Source: Thermoproteota archaeon (GTDB taxonomy: Archaea > Korarchaeota > Korarchaeia > B14-G2). From it: a DNA stretch of 6,141 bases. The stretch spans positions 1 to 6,141 of the forward strand of contig QMWA01000105.1 in the NCBI GenBank assembly GCA_003661385.1, written 5' to 3'. Shown here one piece after another: positions 1 through 5,729 of the stretch (positions within the stretch are counted from its first letter, which is position 1; every line of letters begins with the position of its first letter). The position numbers were made by a program, and so were the translations under genes. Under the pieces are notes generated by a model. The model searched no databases. It saw nothing but the letters and a program-made list of their open reading frames with translations, and was not told where the DNA came from.

Positions 1-138
1 ACCGAGAAGCCGGCTGGGGCAGCCACGCCAGCTCAGCGGGCACACGGTAAGTCAGCAGACAGCCAGGTGTGCTGTAGCAGCTATCACAGCTTGCAGACAT
101 ATAGCTCCATAGCTGCGGTTAGCAGCTAGCCAGGCTGC

Positions 139-366
139 TTAGGACACTGTTGGGATGTTGGCTTCCCTGAGTAGCTCTCTGAAGCGTGCTATTGGCTGCT
201 GAGCTATTCTCGCAGCTATCCTTATGTCTCCTGTCTTGATGTAGTAGAGTAGTGCTGCCTTCAGTGGCTGAGGCTGCCTCTGTATGAAGCTCCAGTCAGC
301 ATGCTCCTCCCTTATACGCCTAGCCTCCTCCAACCTCCTCCTCCACTCCTCTAGCTTCCTCTCCAC
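139..366 (-). CDS. Antitoxin B: second, mosaic copy of the antitoxin downstream of the PIN toxin
   Basis: This is a 75-residue protein with a GTG start. A strong Shine-Dalgarno (GAGGTGAT, 373-380) lies 6 nt before the GTG and decides the start. The first 16 bases overlap the 3' end of the toxin gene. Residues 3-47 form a highly charged, probably helical region (Arg/Glu-rich, then a WSFIQRQPQP segment), identical over 45 residues to antitoxin A (904-1128). The last 28 residues align without gaps but only 9 are identical. The tail has the look of the C-terminal helix-turn-helix of UPF0175-type antitoxins (AARIA...FRELL...IP). The inferred role is neutralising the PIN toxin, or a lost or unseen second toxin, and perhaps binding the promoter. 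No toxin gene is recognisable after it in the remaining 138 bases. Real gene: likely. Family assignment: tentative. Confidence 0.75.
   Translation of the reverse strand: MERKLEEWRRRLEEARRIREEHADWSFIQRQPQPLKAALLYYIKTGDIRIAARIAQQPIARFRELLREANIPTVS
226..360. repeat. Direct repeat, copy B (5' half of antitoxin B)
   Basis: These 135 bases match 991-1125 with only two differences (position 271 A against 1036 G; position 352 T against 1117 C). Both are synonymous in the antitoxin frame. Identity drops abruptly outside these limits. The repeat covers the part of the gene encoding antitoxin residues 3-47 and runs into the toxin stop codon. Confidence 0.95.
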
Positions 367-914
367 TTCTCTATCACCTCTCTTATAGCCTCCTCTAGGT
401 CTCTCCTGGGGAACTTGTGCTTGGTCTCGTGCTCGTACCTCTGGAATAGGTGGAGTAGCTGGCTTCTAGTCTGGATTGCAGCCAGCTTTCTGGCGGCTAT
501 CTCCTTTAGTAGCTCTAGAGCCCGCCACACTTTGACAGCAGAGTACTCCTGTATCATGTCAGCTACCATCAGTGCTCCTGTGTTCTCTGTGAGGACGATG
601 TAGCCTTTCTGCTTACCTAGTGTGAGGCATAGTGCTTCAGGGATCTCTATCCTACGCATATGTGGCCTTGTGGCCACGAGCTCCACTAGCTGCTCTGCTT
701 CACGCCTCTTGTCTGGGCTTGGTGTGAACAGGGTGAAGTACCCTGAAGCCAGGTTGTCAGCTACCCACTCTACTGCTGGACTAGACCTGACTTCTGCTAG
801 CACATCCTCGAGGAGAAATACAGCTGAGAACACCTTTCTCATGAGGTCTCTGAGCGAGAAGCTCGCCCAGTCCAGTATGAAGCATGTGTCAGCTACAGCT
901 ATGCTATGCGACAT
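351..914 (-). CDS. PIN-domain ribonuclease toxin (VapC-like)
   Basis: This 187-residue protein is a probable Mg2+-dependent RNase toxin of a type II toxin-antitoxin pair. The PIN acidic residues are visible in order: Asp9 in AVADTCFILDW, Glu41 in LAEVR, Glu93 in IPEALCLTLG, and Glu110 in VLTENTGA, where many PIN proteins have Asp. The C-terminal about 60 residues are extra charged helices beyond the minimal 120-130-residue PIN core. ATG start; the first 11 bases overlap the end of antitoxin A, which is typical of translational coupling. The 3' end overlaps antitoxin B by 16 bases. Its TAG stop falls inside a Leu codon of antitoxin B. The target RNA cannot be told from sequence. The catalytic set looks intact, so it may be active. 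Confidence 0.85.
   Translation of the reverse strand: MSHSIAVADTCFILDWASFSLRDLMRKVFSAVFLLEDVLAEVRSSPAVEWVADNLASGYFTLFTPSPDKRREAEQLVELVATRPHMRRIEIPEALCLTLGKQKGYIVLTENTGALMVADMIQEYSAVKVWRALELLKEIAARKLAAIQTRSQLLHLFQRYEHETKHKFPRRDLEEAIREVIEKWRGS
373..380 (-). promoter_or_regulatory. Ribosome binding site of antitoxin B
   Basis: On the minus strand GAGGTGAT matches eight bases complementary to the archaeal 16S rRNA 3' end. It lies 6 nt upstream of the GTG at 366, inside the toxin's last codons. It supports separate translation initiation of antitoxin B within the toxin gene. It also encodes toxin residues, so chance is not excluded. Confidence 0.55.
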
Positions 915-1128
915 TGGGGATCCCAGCTTTGATCCTGAGCTTATTCATCTCGTCTAGAGTTAAGCCAGCTATCCTAGAGGCTACATACAGGTCTCCTGTC
1001 TTGATGTAGTAGAGTAGTGCTGCCTTCAGTGGCTGGGGCTGCCTCTGTATGAAGCTCCAGTCAGCATGCTCCTCCCTTATACGCCTAGCCTCCTCCAACC
1101 TCCTCCTCCACTCCTCCAGCTTCCTCAA
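904..1128 (-). CDS. Antitoxin A: first gene of the toxin-antitoxin operon
   Basis: This 74-residue protein starts with TTG; GAGGG lies a few bases upstream at 1133-1137. It precedes and overlaps the PIN toxin by 11 bp, the usual antitoxin-first order. Residues 2-46 are a charged helical region identical to residues 3-47 of antitoxin B. The C-terminal 28 residues (ASRIAGLTLDEMNKL...GIP) look like the helix-turn-helix seen at the end of UPF0175-type antitoxins; this assignment is by pattern only. By analogy with VapBC-like systems it should bind and inhibit the toxin and repress its own promoter. A TATA-like box lies at 1157-1164. It could also belong to a different archaeal antitoxin family. 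Confidence 0.8.
   Translation of the reverse strand: MRKLEEWRRRLEEARRIREEHADWSFIQRQPQPLKAALLYYIKTGDLYVASRIAGLTLDEMNKLRIKAGIPNVA
991..1125. repeat. Direct repeat, copy A (5' half of antitoxin A)
   Basis: Same-orientation partner of 226-360, offset by 765 bases. The two copies bracket nearly all of the PIN toxin gene. Homologous recombination between them would remove the toxin and leave a single hybrid antitoxin. Confidence 0.95.
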
Positions 1129-1156
1129 GGCTCCCTCTTAAGTGAGCAGCATGTGC

Positions 1157-1164
1157 TTATTTAA
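1157..1164 (-). promoter_or_regulatory. Probable TATA box of the toxin-antitoxin operon
   Basis: Minus strand TTAAATAA is centred about 33 nt upstream of the TTG of antitoxin A. With the usual archaeal TATA-to-start distance of about 26 nt, transcription would begin near 1134-1135, giving a leader of only a few bases. The flanking CTTAAATAAG is nearly palindromic. No clear BRE was seen. Confidence 0.45.
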
Positions 1165-1261
1165 GTGATGCCGTTTGCTTATGTAGCCTAGAGCCGCGGA
1201 ATACAAGGTGCTTGCAGTTAAAACAATCCCACAACTTGCCTCCAACAGGCGCTCCTAAGCC

Positions 1262-1643
1262 CTAGATTATCTTGAATTCTATTGGTGTCTTTCTTGGCCT
1301 TGTGGGGTGAACTCTATTTCCCACGAGTCTGTCTCTGGCCTACCTATTATCAAGTCCACACCCTTCCTAAGGTTCTCTGCCATCTCAAACCTAGCTCCAC
1401 TGGGAACTTCTACACCCTGAAACCTGACATACACGTTGCAGTATCCTGTCATCTTTAGTTTTCCTTCTTTGTCTGCTGTTTTGAGCTCGTATGGCTTTTT
1501 AGTGGGGTGTAGGCTCCTAGCTCTTCTGCTATCCTCCTTGATATCACGCTTCTGCTAGCGCCAGTGTCTACTAGAGCCTCCAGCTTGACAGCCTTTCCAC
1601 CATGCTCAAGCTCAACGTCAGCTGAAGCCTGCTCAGCTCTCAA
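1262..1643 (-). pseudogene. Retropepsin-like (clan AA) aspartic protease, broken by two frameshifts
   Basis: From the TTG at 1643 (AGGTG about 5 nt upstream) the first frame encodes the active-site segment LVDTGASRSVI, catalytic Asp26 in DTGAS, then runs to a stop at 1455. After an A5 run (1496-1500) the coding continues in another frame with KKPYELKTADKEGKLKMTGY, later DLIIGRPETDSWEIEFTPQG, and stops at 1279. A second shift near 1297-1299 restores the last residues PRKTPIEFKII and a stop at 1262-1264. DTG, IIGRPE.DSW and the PIEF end are what I expect of archaeal clan AA aspartic proteases of about 120-135 residues; the repaired protein would be about 127. Both lesions need one added base, so each is a one-base loss. 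It may be a decayed gene, a sequencing error in a homopolymer, or (less likely) a recoded gene. Confidence 0.8.
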
Positions 1644-1655
1644 ACAGACACCTAG

Positions 1656-1691
1656 GCACAGAAGCTGCGTCCTTGATTAAGGCTTCTGTGC
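1656..1691. repeat. Perfect 10-bp inverted repeat upstream of the aspartic protease gene
   Basis: GCACAGAAGC (1656-1665) and GCTTCTGTGC (1682-1691) are exact reverse complements separated by 16 bases. The pair lies just downstream of the minus-strand TATA-like box at 1695-1701 and upstream of the AGGTG/TTG start at 1643. That position suits a repressor operator across the transcription start, or an RNA hairpin. Confidence 0.6.
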
Positions 1692-1694
1692 GTC

Positions 1695-1701
1695 AATATA
1701 A
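1695..1701 (-). promoter_or_regulatory. Possible TATA box of the aspartic protease gene
   Basis: Minus strand TTATATT is centred at 1698, predicting a transcription start near 1672 and a leader of about 29 nt before the TTG at 1643. The start would fall between the arms of the inverted repeat. Confidence 0.35.
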
Positions 1702-2045
1702 GTGTTTGGTCTAGTAGCTTACTGTTGTTTTTGGTGTTTTCTCCTGTAGCTCTAAGCTGATGCTTATGGAGGATGTGCTGGTGGCAGTTAGGTGGTTCTG
1801 GGGTGTACTGCCAGAGGCTGCTTTAGGGTCCCCTGCCTGCAGTGGATAGCATGACATGTTCTCAGCTGCTTTGGGTTAAGGGTGTGCGCTTTAGCTGCCT
1901 TGAGAGGCTGGGACTCAGGCCGTGTGGTAGCCATGCATGCTGTTCTTCCGCTGACTGCTGGAGAGCGCTATAGTGGGAGCTTTGAAGTTGTCGGAGGTCT
2001 ATCACATTAGGCTACTGACGTGTTGGGTTGTAGTGTTGGCAGTAA
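1702..2045. other. Intergenic stretch without a convincing gene
   Basis: No frame on either strand gives a recognisable protein. Two short ATG-initiated plus-strand frames exist: 1760-1849 (29 residues) and 1851-1973 (40 residues, six Cys). Neither has a ribosome binding site or a well-placed TATA box. No tRNA-like or C/D-box RNA pattern was seen. TGTTGG occurs twice at 2021-2026 and 2034-2039, just before the promoter of the next gene. Confidence 0.5.
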
Positions 2046-2047
2046 GC

Positions 2048-2053
2048 TTTTAA
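2048..2053 (+). promoter_or_regulatory. TATA box of the bifunctional solute-synthesis gene
   Basis: TTTTAA in the context AGCTTTTAAGG is centred about 25 bases before the GTG at 2076. The predicted transcription start coincides with the start codon, so the mRNA is probably leaderless. No Shine-Dalgarno sequence precedes the GTG, which agrees with this. Confidence 0.6.
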
Positions 2054-2075
2054 GGTTGGTTGCTGTTGCTATGGT

Positions 2076-4013
2076 GTGAGGCAGACAGTAGCTTTGATAC
2101 TTGCAGCTGGGCAGGCATCTCGGATGAGGCCTTACTCTAGGGAGATGCCTAAGTGCCTTTTTGAGCTTGCTCCAGGCCTCTCCATCCTAGATTACACCCT
2201 GCGTGTGTTGAGGGAGGAGGGTGTTGATAGGGTTGTTGTCGTCACGAGGCCTAGCTTGAAGCAGGCTTTTGTCGAGAGGTATGGGAGCTCAGTTGAGGTT
2301 GTGACTACAGATGCTGAGGAGGGGTTCGGTAACCTCTACTCCCTGAAGGCTGGAATGGATGCAGTTGATGGCGAGGAGTTCCTGCTGCTGATGTCAGATC
2401 ACATCTTTGAGCCGAAGATCTTGAGGAGGCTGATTAGGGGAGGTGGAGGTAAGGCGTTCACGCTCTGCCTTGACAGGAACCCTCCGTGGGATAAGATAGA
2501 GGAGGGGCTGAAGGTTGTTGTGAGAAATGGCGTCGTGGAGCAGGTTGGGAAGCAGGCTCCACCGTACTATGGAGTCGACACAGGGCTCTTCTACTGCTCT
2601 AAGGGGGCTAGGAGGGTCGTAGATGAGACCATAGCTGAGCTAGGGCCTAAGGCTACGATAGCAGACGCCTTGAGGAGGGCGATAGGGGAGAGGGAGGTTG
2701 GGTATGTTGATGTGACTGGCTTGATGTGGCTTGACGTGGACACGCCAGAGGACCTAGAGAGCGCTAGGAGGATGCTCCCTAACCTGCTTAGAAGGAGCTT
2801 GGTCAAGCCTGAGGACGGCCCTGTCTCAAGGTACTTGAACAGGCCTATCTCCACAAGGATCTCAGTCTGGCTCTATCTTAAGGGCTGGTATGTAAGCCCT
2901 AACCTGGTCTCGCTGATCTCCTTTGCCGTAGGCTTAGCTGGCTCCATTTCGATAGTGCTTGGGCTCAACCTGCTTGCTGCAGCTCTTATCCAGGCTGCAT
3001 CCGTGCTCGATGGAGTCGACGGGGAGATTGCTAGGCTCTTCCAGAGAGCTAGCAGGTTTGGCGGCATCTTCGACGCGATGCTAGATAGGTACGCTGACCT
3101 GTCTGTAGTCGCTGCTATAGGCTTCACCCAGTGGCCTCTCACGCCGCTTCAGGTCCTGCTGCTGACCATAGCAGCTGGAAACGTCTTCATATACAGCTAC
3201 GTAACGCACATGGCTGAAAAGCAGGTTGTGAGGAGGATCAGAGCCTACAGCCCAGCTGGCAGAGATGTGAGGCTGCTTGCTGCAGCTATAGCAGTAGCCT
3301 TGCAGAGGCCTTGGGCTTTTATAGCCTACCTGGCTTCAGTGCCGCTAGCTATGTCCTCTGCTGTAGCTGCTCTCTCGGCTAGAGCAGCTCCCAGGAGGAG
3401 GGAGGCTAAGGTTCCTAAGAGGCTTCCAATCCCTCACCTTGAGCTTGAGGGGGAGAGGCTCACTGAGATAGAGGAGAACATAACTCAGCTTCTGTCAGCT
3501 TCTCTGAAGCTCTTCATAGCGCTGGTCATCTTGAAGACTGCTGGAAGCCTGATATCTGGCATCGGAGCTGTGGAGCTCGGCCCCATCTCGGTGAAGCCAG
3601 AGCATGCTGTCGGGTTCCTCCAGCTCATGGCAACAGTCTACTTCGGCTACAAGATCCTGATGTCCTCAATCTTCTTCACAGACTTGATGTCAGAGTGGCT
3701 TGTGAGGAGGATAGGGGTTGTGACTAGGGCAGCTGTCAGGAGAGGGCTAGCTGACATCATATACCTTGGGTTCATAGCTCTCCTCATGAAGACCATACCT
3801 CCGCTGCTAGAGGAGATGCCTAGGGCTGGAGCTACTGCAGCCAAGCTGTCGACGCTAGCTCTCCTAGCACTCTTCATCCTGGTGACATATGACCTAGCTA
3901 AGCTGTTCTACAGGAGCTTCAAGGGGATCTACAACAGGGCTGTCTCCAGGATAGCTGAGAAGCTCAAGCAGCTCAGTGAGGAGAGGCACAGAGCTAGCGG
4001 GCCAGCTGGCTGA
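2076..4013 (+). CDS. Bifunctional inositol-1-phosphate cytidylyltransferase / di-myo-inositol-phosphate-phosphate synthase
   Basis: This 645-residue protein makes the hyperthermophile solute di-myo-inositol phosphate in two steps: CTP plus inositol-1-phosphate gives CDP-inositol, then CDP-inositol plus a second inositol-1-phosphate gives the phosphorylated product. Residues 5-235 are a nucleotidyltransferase: LAAGQASRM (Ala where many relatives have the second Gly), PK at 25-26, MSDH at 106-109, VDTG at 167-170, and Asp220/Asp222. Residues 254-435 are a membrane CDP-alcohol phosphatidyltransferase with a perfect signature: Asp312, Asp315-Gly316, Ala319-Arg320, Gly329, Asp333 and Asp337. DGVDGE favours the inositol-specific type over phospholipid synthases. 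Residues about 470-615 add about four hydrophobic segments not part of either catalytic domain. GTG start chosen by TATA spacing and by the usual N-terminal length. A phosphatase for the last step is not obvious nearby. Confidence 0.9.
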   Translation: MRQTVALILAAGQASRMRPYSREMPKCLFELAPGLSILDYTLRVLREEGVDRVVVVTRPSLKQAFVERYGSSVEVVTTDAEEGFGNLYSLKAGMDAVDGEEFLLLMSDHIFEPKILRRLIRGGGGKAFTLCLDRNPPWDKIEEGLKVVVRNGVVEQVGKQAPPYYGVDTGLFYCSKGARRVVDETIAELGPKATIADALRRAIGEREVGYVDVTGLMWLDVDTPEDLESARRMLPNLLRRSLVKPEDGPVSRYLNRPISTRISVWLYLKGWYVSPNLVSLISFAVGLAGSISIVLGLNLLAAALIQAASVLDGVDGEIARLFQRASRFGGIFDAMLDRYADLSVVAAIGFTQWPLTPLQVLLLTIAAGNVFIYSYVTHMAEKQVVRRIRAYSPAGRDVRLLAAAIAVALQRPWAFIAYLASVPLAMSSAVAALSARAAPRRREAKVPKRLPIPHLELEGERLTEIEENITQLLSASLKLFIALVILKTAGSLISGIGAVELGPISVKPEHAVGFLQLMATVYFGYKILMSSIFFTDLMSEWLVRRIGVVTRAAVRRGLADIIYLGFIALLMKTIPPLLEEMPRAGATAAKLSTLALLALFILVTYDLAKLFYRSFKGIYNRAVSRIAEKLKQLSEERHRASGPAG

Positions 4014-4641
4014 TGAGCTCCACGACTTCAGCTGGAGAGGAGGCTTCACCTACCAGAGCTGGAGCCCTGCTTGCCCTAGCCTCCCTCCTGAAGGCATCCT
4101 CGACGTCTCTGACCTGCTCCTCACTCAGCAGAGGGACTGCTCTCCTGGCTCCAGGGAGCTTAGCTGAGGCTGAGAGCGGGGTGAGCTGAGCTAGCCTAGC
4201 TGAGGCAGCGTAAGCTGCCCTCACCACCTTTATGGTGGGCTTGAGCACCAGCGTGTAGACTGCAGTACGCCTGTCTACTGGCCTAGCTATGGCAAATGGG
4301 TGGCTGCAGCACTCTAAGTCCCTTCTGGAAGGGACTGCAGGCCCCATTGGGTGGGTGTGAGCTGAAGCCTCTACCCTAGAGCTCCAGGCTTCAAGGGCCA
4401 CTGGGCTTCTAGACCTCATGAGCACTAGCCTGCCTCCCCTTACTGCTGCAGCTGCCTCAGCCAGCCTTGCTCCAAGCTTCCTGACCAGGGCGAAGCCGGC
4501 TTCATCTGGTGAGAGGCCTGATGCAGCCTCTAGGGCTTCAGATGGGCTAGCTGACCTCAAGGCTTCTGGAAGCAGCGCCAGCGCTGCTATAGCCAGCTTA
4601 GCTGTGCTGCAGCCTGCTGCCTTCAGGAAGGCCTTCAGCAA
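3994..4641 (-). CDS. JAMM/JAB-like (MPN) putative metalloprotease
   Basis: This 215-residue protein has a JAMM-type zinc motif: AHTHPMGPAVPSRRD, i.e. His95-x-His97-Pro-x6-Ser105-x2-Asp108, with the spacing of the family consensus. Glu47 in SPDEAGF could be the upstream catalytic Glu. The next strand, HPFAIARP followed by TAVYTLVL, also fits a JAB fold. JAMM proteins remove ubiquitin-like tags or cleave other isopeptide or peptide bonds; the substrate here is unknown and no ubiquitin-like gene is in the window. The Ala-rich N-terminus and the C-terminal helical tail (about 170-215) are not recognised. TTG start with GAGG shortly upstream. An in-frame ATG at 4674 is separated from it by a TGA (4648-4650). 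The 3' end overlaps the convergent gene by 20 bp. The fold is inferred from one motif and its surroundings. Confidence 0.6.
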   Translation of the reverse strand: MLKAFLKAAGCSTAKLAIAALALLPEALRSASPSEALEAASGLSPDEAGFALVRKLGARLAEAAAAVRGGRLVLMRSRSPVALEAWSSRVEASAHTHPMGPAVPSRRDLECCSHPFAIARPVDRRTAVYTLVLKPTIKVVRAAYAASARLAQLTPLSASAKLPGARRAVPLLSEEQVRDVEDAFRREARASRAPALVGEASSPAEVVELISQLAR

Positions 4642-4710
4642 GGCTCCTCAACTCCCATGCTTCTCCAGCTCCATGCATCGCTGAGGCAAGCAAGGGAGCT
4701 CGCTCTCGGC

Positions 4711-4716
4711 TTTAAG
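4711..4716 (-). promoter_or_regulatory. Possible TATA box of the JAMM-like gene
   Basis: Minus strand CTTAAA, within AAGCCTTAAAGCC, predicts a transcription start near 4687. That is about 9-13 nt before the ATGs at 4678 and 4674, and about 46 nt before the TTG at 4641. It suggests the gene is transcribed separately from the upstream hydrolase gene. Confidence 0.4.
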
Positions 4717-4770
4717 GCTTATGTGCCTAGCACACGCTTATAGTGGCCGGAGCAGGCTGGAGCACGCTAG

Positions 4771-5679
4771 CTATAGGGGGATGCTTAGAATCGACTTGAG
4801 GCACTCGATGATGTCGCAGGCTTCTGCGGGCTTTAGGACTATGGGCTTCCTGCTGTAGTCTACCTCTAGCAGGCTGAGCTTCTCTAAGAGCTTAGCTGAC
4901 GCAAGAGCCTCTCTGGAGGCTATCATGAGCTCAAGTGGGCCTAGGGACTCTCCATGCATCCTTCTGACGGCCTCGCTGAGCGTGGCCTTCGGCTGGCAGG
5001 CTTCTAGAAGCCTGCTCAGCCTCCCTGCATACTCCCTTATGAGCTCAAGGCCTCTCCTCCTGGCGTCCTCGACTGGAGGCCCGTGGCCAGGGTAGGCTTT
5101 CACTCTTGGAGCTGAAGCAAGGGATCTCAGGTGGGCTTCTAGGTCTATGAAGGACGGGGGCTTGCCTGCTAGCATCAGGTCTCCTGCTATCAGAGCTCCC
5201 TTGAGCAGGTATGATGTGTGAGCTACGGTGTGGCCTGGTGTCGCAAGGGGCTCAGCTGGAAGCCCCCGGGCCTCTTCAGCTGCCTCAATATAGCTGTCAG
5301 GGATCTTCAGCAGCTTATACCTCCTGTAAGCCCTCTTAACAACCCACTCCACCACTGAGCTTGGTAAGGCAGCTGCTTCAGCTACAGGCTTCAGGTTCAC
5401 CTCGATCATCGCATCTATGCTTGAAAGCATCTCAAGCTCAGCTCTGCTAGCGACTACAACGGCTCCGGTGGCCTCCCATAGCTCCTGGAGGGCAGCTGAG
5501 TGGTCCCAGTGGTGGTGTGTGAGCATCACATAGCTTATGGACGGCAGAGCTGGCTGGATCCTCTTGATGAGCAGCCTGGCGTCAGCTCCCACGTCAAACA
5601 AGGTGGACTCATGGATGTACACGTTCACGTGCGCAACCCACCTGCTAACTGGCAGCTGCACTCTCAGCACAAGCACCAC
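4771..5679 (-). CDS. Metallo-beta-lactamase-fold hydrolase
   Basis: This 302-residue protein starts at the GTG at 5679; the reading frame is open to another GTG at 5691. The MBL metal ligands are all visible (5679 numbering): THHHWDH gives His55, His57, Asp59 and His60; TPGHTVAHTSY gives His150; AGD gives Asp167; YPGHG gives His199. This is a complete dinuclear zinc site. Residues about 210-302 form a helical, possibly winged-helix tail, like the C-terminal region of LACTB2/glyoxalase II-type members. Thioesterase, glyoxalase-like or RNase activity cannot be separated from sequence. Start choice: the TATA box at 5704-5709 lies only 13 nt before the 5691 GTG but about 27 nt before 5679, so a leaderless message from 5679 fits best. 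The gene is divergent from the TnpB fragment and about 100 bp from the JAMM-like gene. Confidence 0.85.
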   Translation of the reverse strand: MVLVLRVQLPVSRWVAHVNVYIHESTLFDVGADARLLIKRIQPALPSISYVMLTHHHWDHSAALQELWEATGAVVVASRAELEMLSSIDAMIEVNLKPVAEAAALPSSVVEWVVKRAYRRYKLLKIPDSYIEAAEEARGLPAEPLATPGHTVAHTSYLLKGALIAGDLMLAGKPPSFIDLEAHLRSLASAPRVKAYPGHGPPVEDARRRGLELIREYAGRLSRLLEACQPKATLSEAVRRMHGESLGPLELMIASREALASAKLLEKLSLLEVDYSRKPIVLKPAEACDIIECLKSILSIPL

Positions 5680-5703
5680 TAGCAGACGCACACCAGGGCA
5701 GGC

Positions 5704-5709
5704 TTATAA
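5704..5709 (-). promoter_or_regulatory. TATA box of the metallo-beta-lactamase-fold gene
   Basis: Minus strand TTATAA (context GGTTATAAGCC) is centred near 5706, about 27 nt upstream of the GTG at 5679. This is the archaeal TATA-to-start distance and predicts a leaderless transcript. Confidence 0.55.
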
Positions 5710-5729
5710 CCTTGGAGCATACGCCAAGG
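5710..5729. promoter_or_regulatory. Candidate operator: CCTTGG-N8-CCAAGG dyad next to the TATA box
   Basis: CCTTGG (5710-5715) and CCAAGG (5724-5729) are perfect reverse complements separated by 8 bases and directly abut the TATA box on its upstream side, covering the BRE position. A transcription regulator of the hydrolase gene could bind here. A second 10-bp palindrome, GCTGCGCAGC, lies at 5738-5747. This is inference from position and symmetry only. Confidence 0.35.

Noticed and set aside
1-100. Minus-strand frame from an ATG at 100 running off the window start (33 codons, Cys-rich start), considered as a second toxin after antitoxin B
   Set aside because: No PIN acidic motifs, no ribosome binding site and not overlapping antitoxin B; too short to judge.
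121-139. Hairpin AGCAGC-N7-GCTGCT at the stop of antitoxin B as a terminator
   Set aside because: Only 6 bp, no T-run, and these words are very common in the window, so chance is likely.
622-957. Plus-strand 111-residue frame opposite the PIN toxin
   Set aside because: Antisense shadow; the minus strand carries PIN catalytic residues and operon overlaps.
1760-1849. Small plus-strand frame of 29 residues (MLMEDVLVAVRWF...)
   Set aside because: No Shine-Dalgarno, no promoter at the right distance, no recognised family.
1851-1973. Small plus-strand Cys-rich frame of 40 residues
   Set aside because: Six Cys without a regular CxxC pattern, no ribosome binding site, no similarity I recognise.
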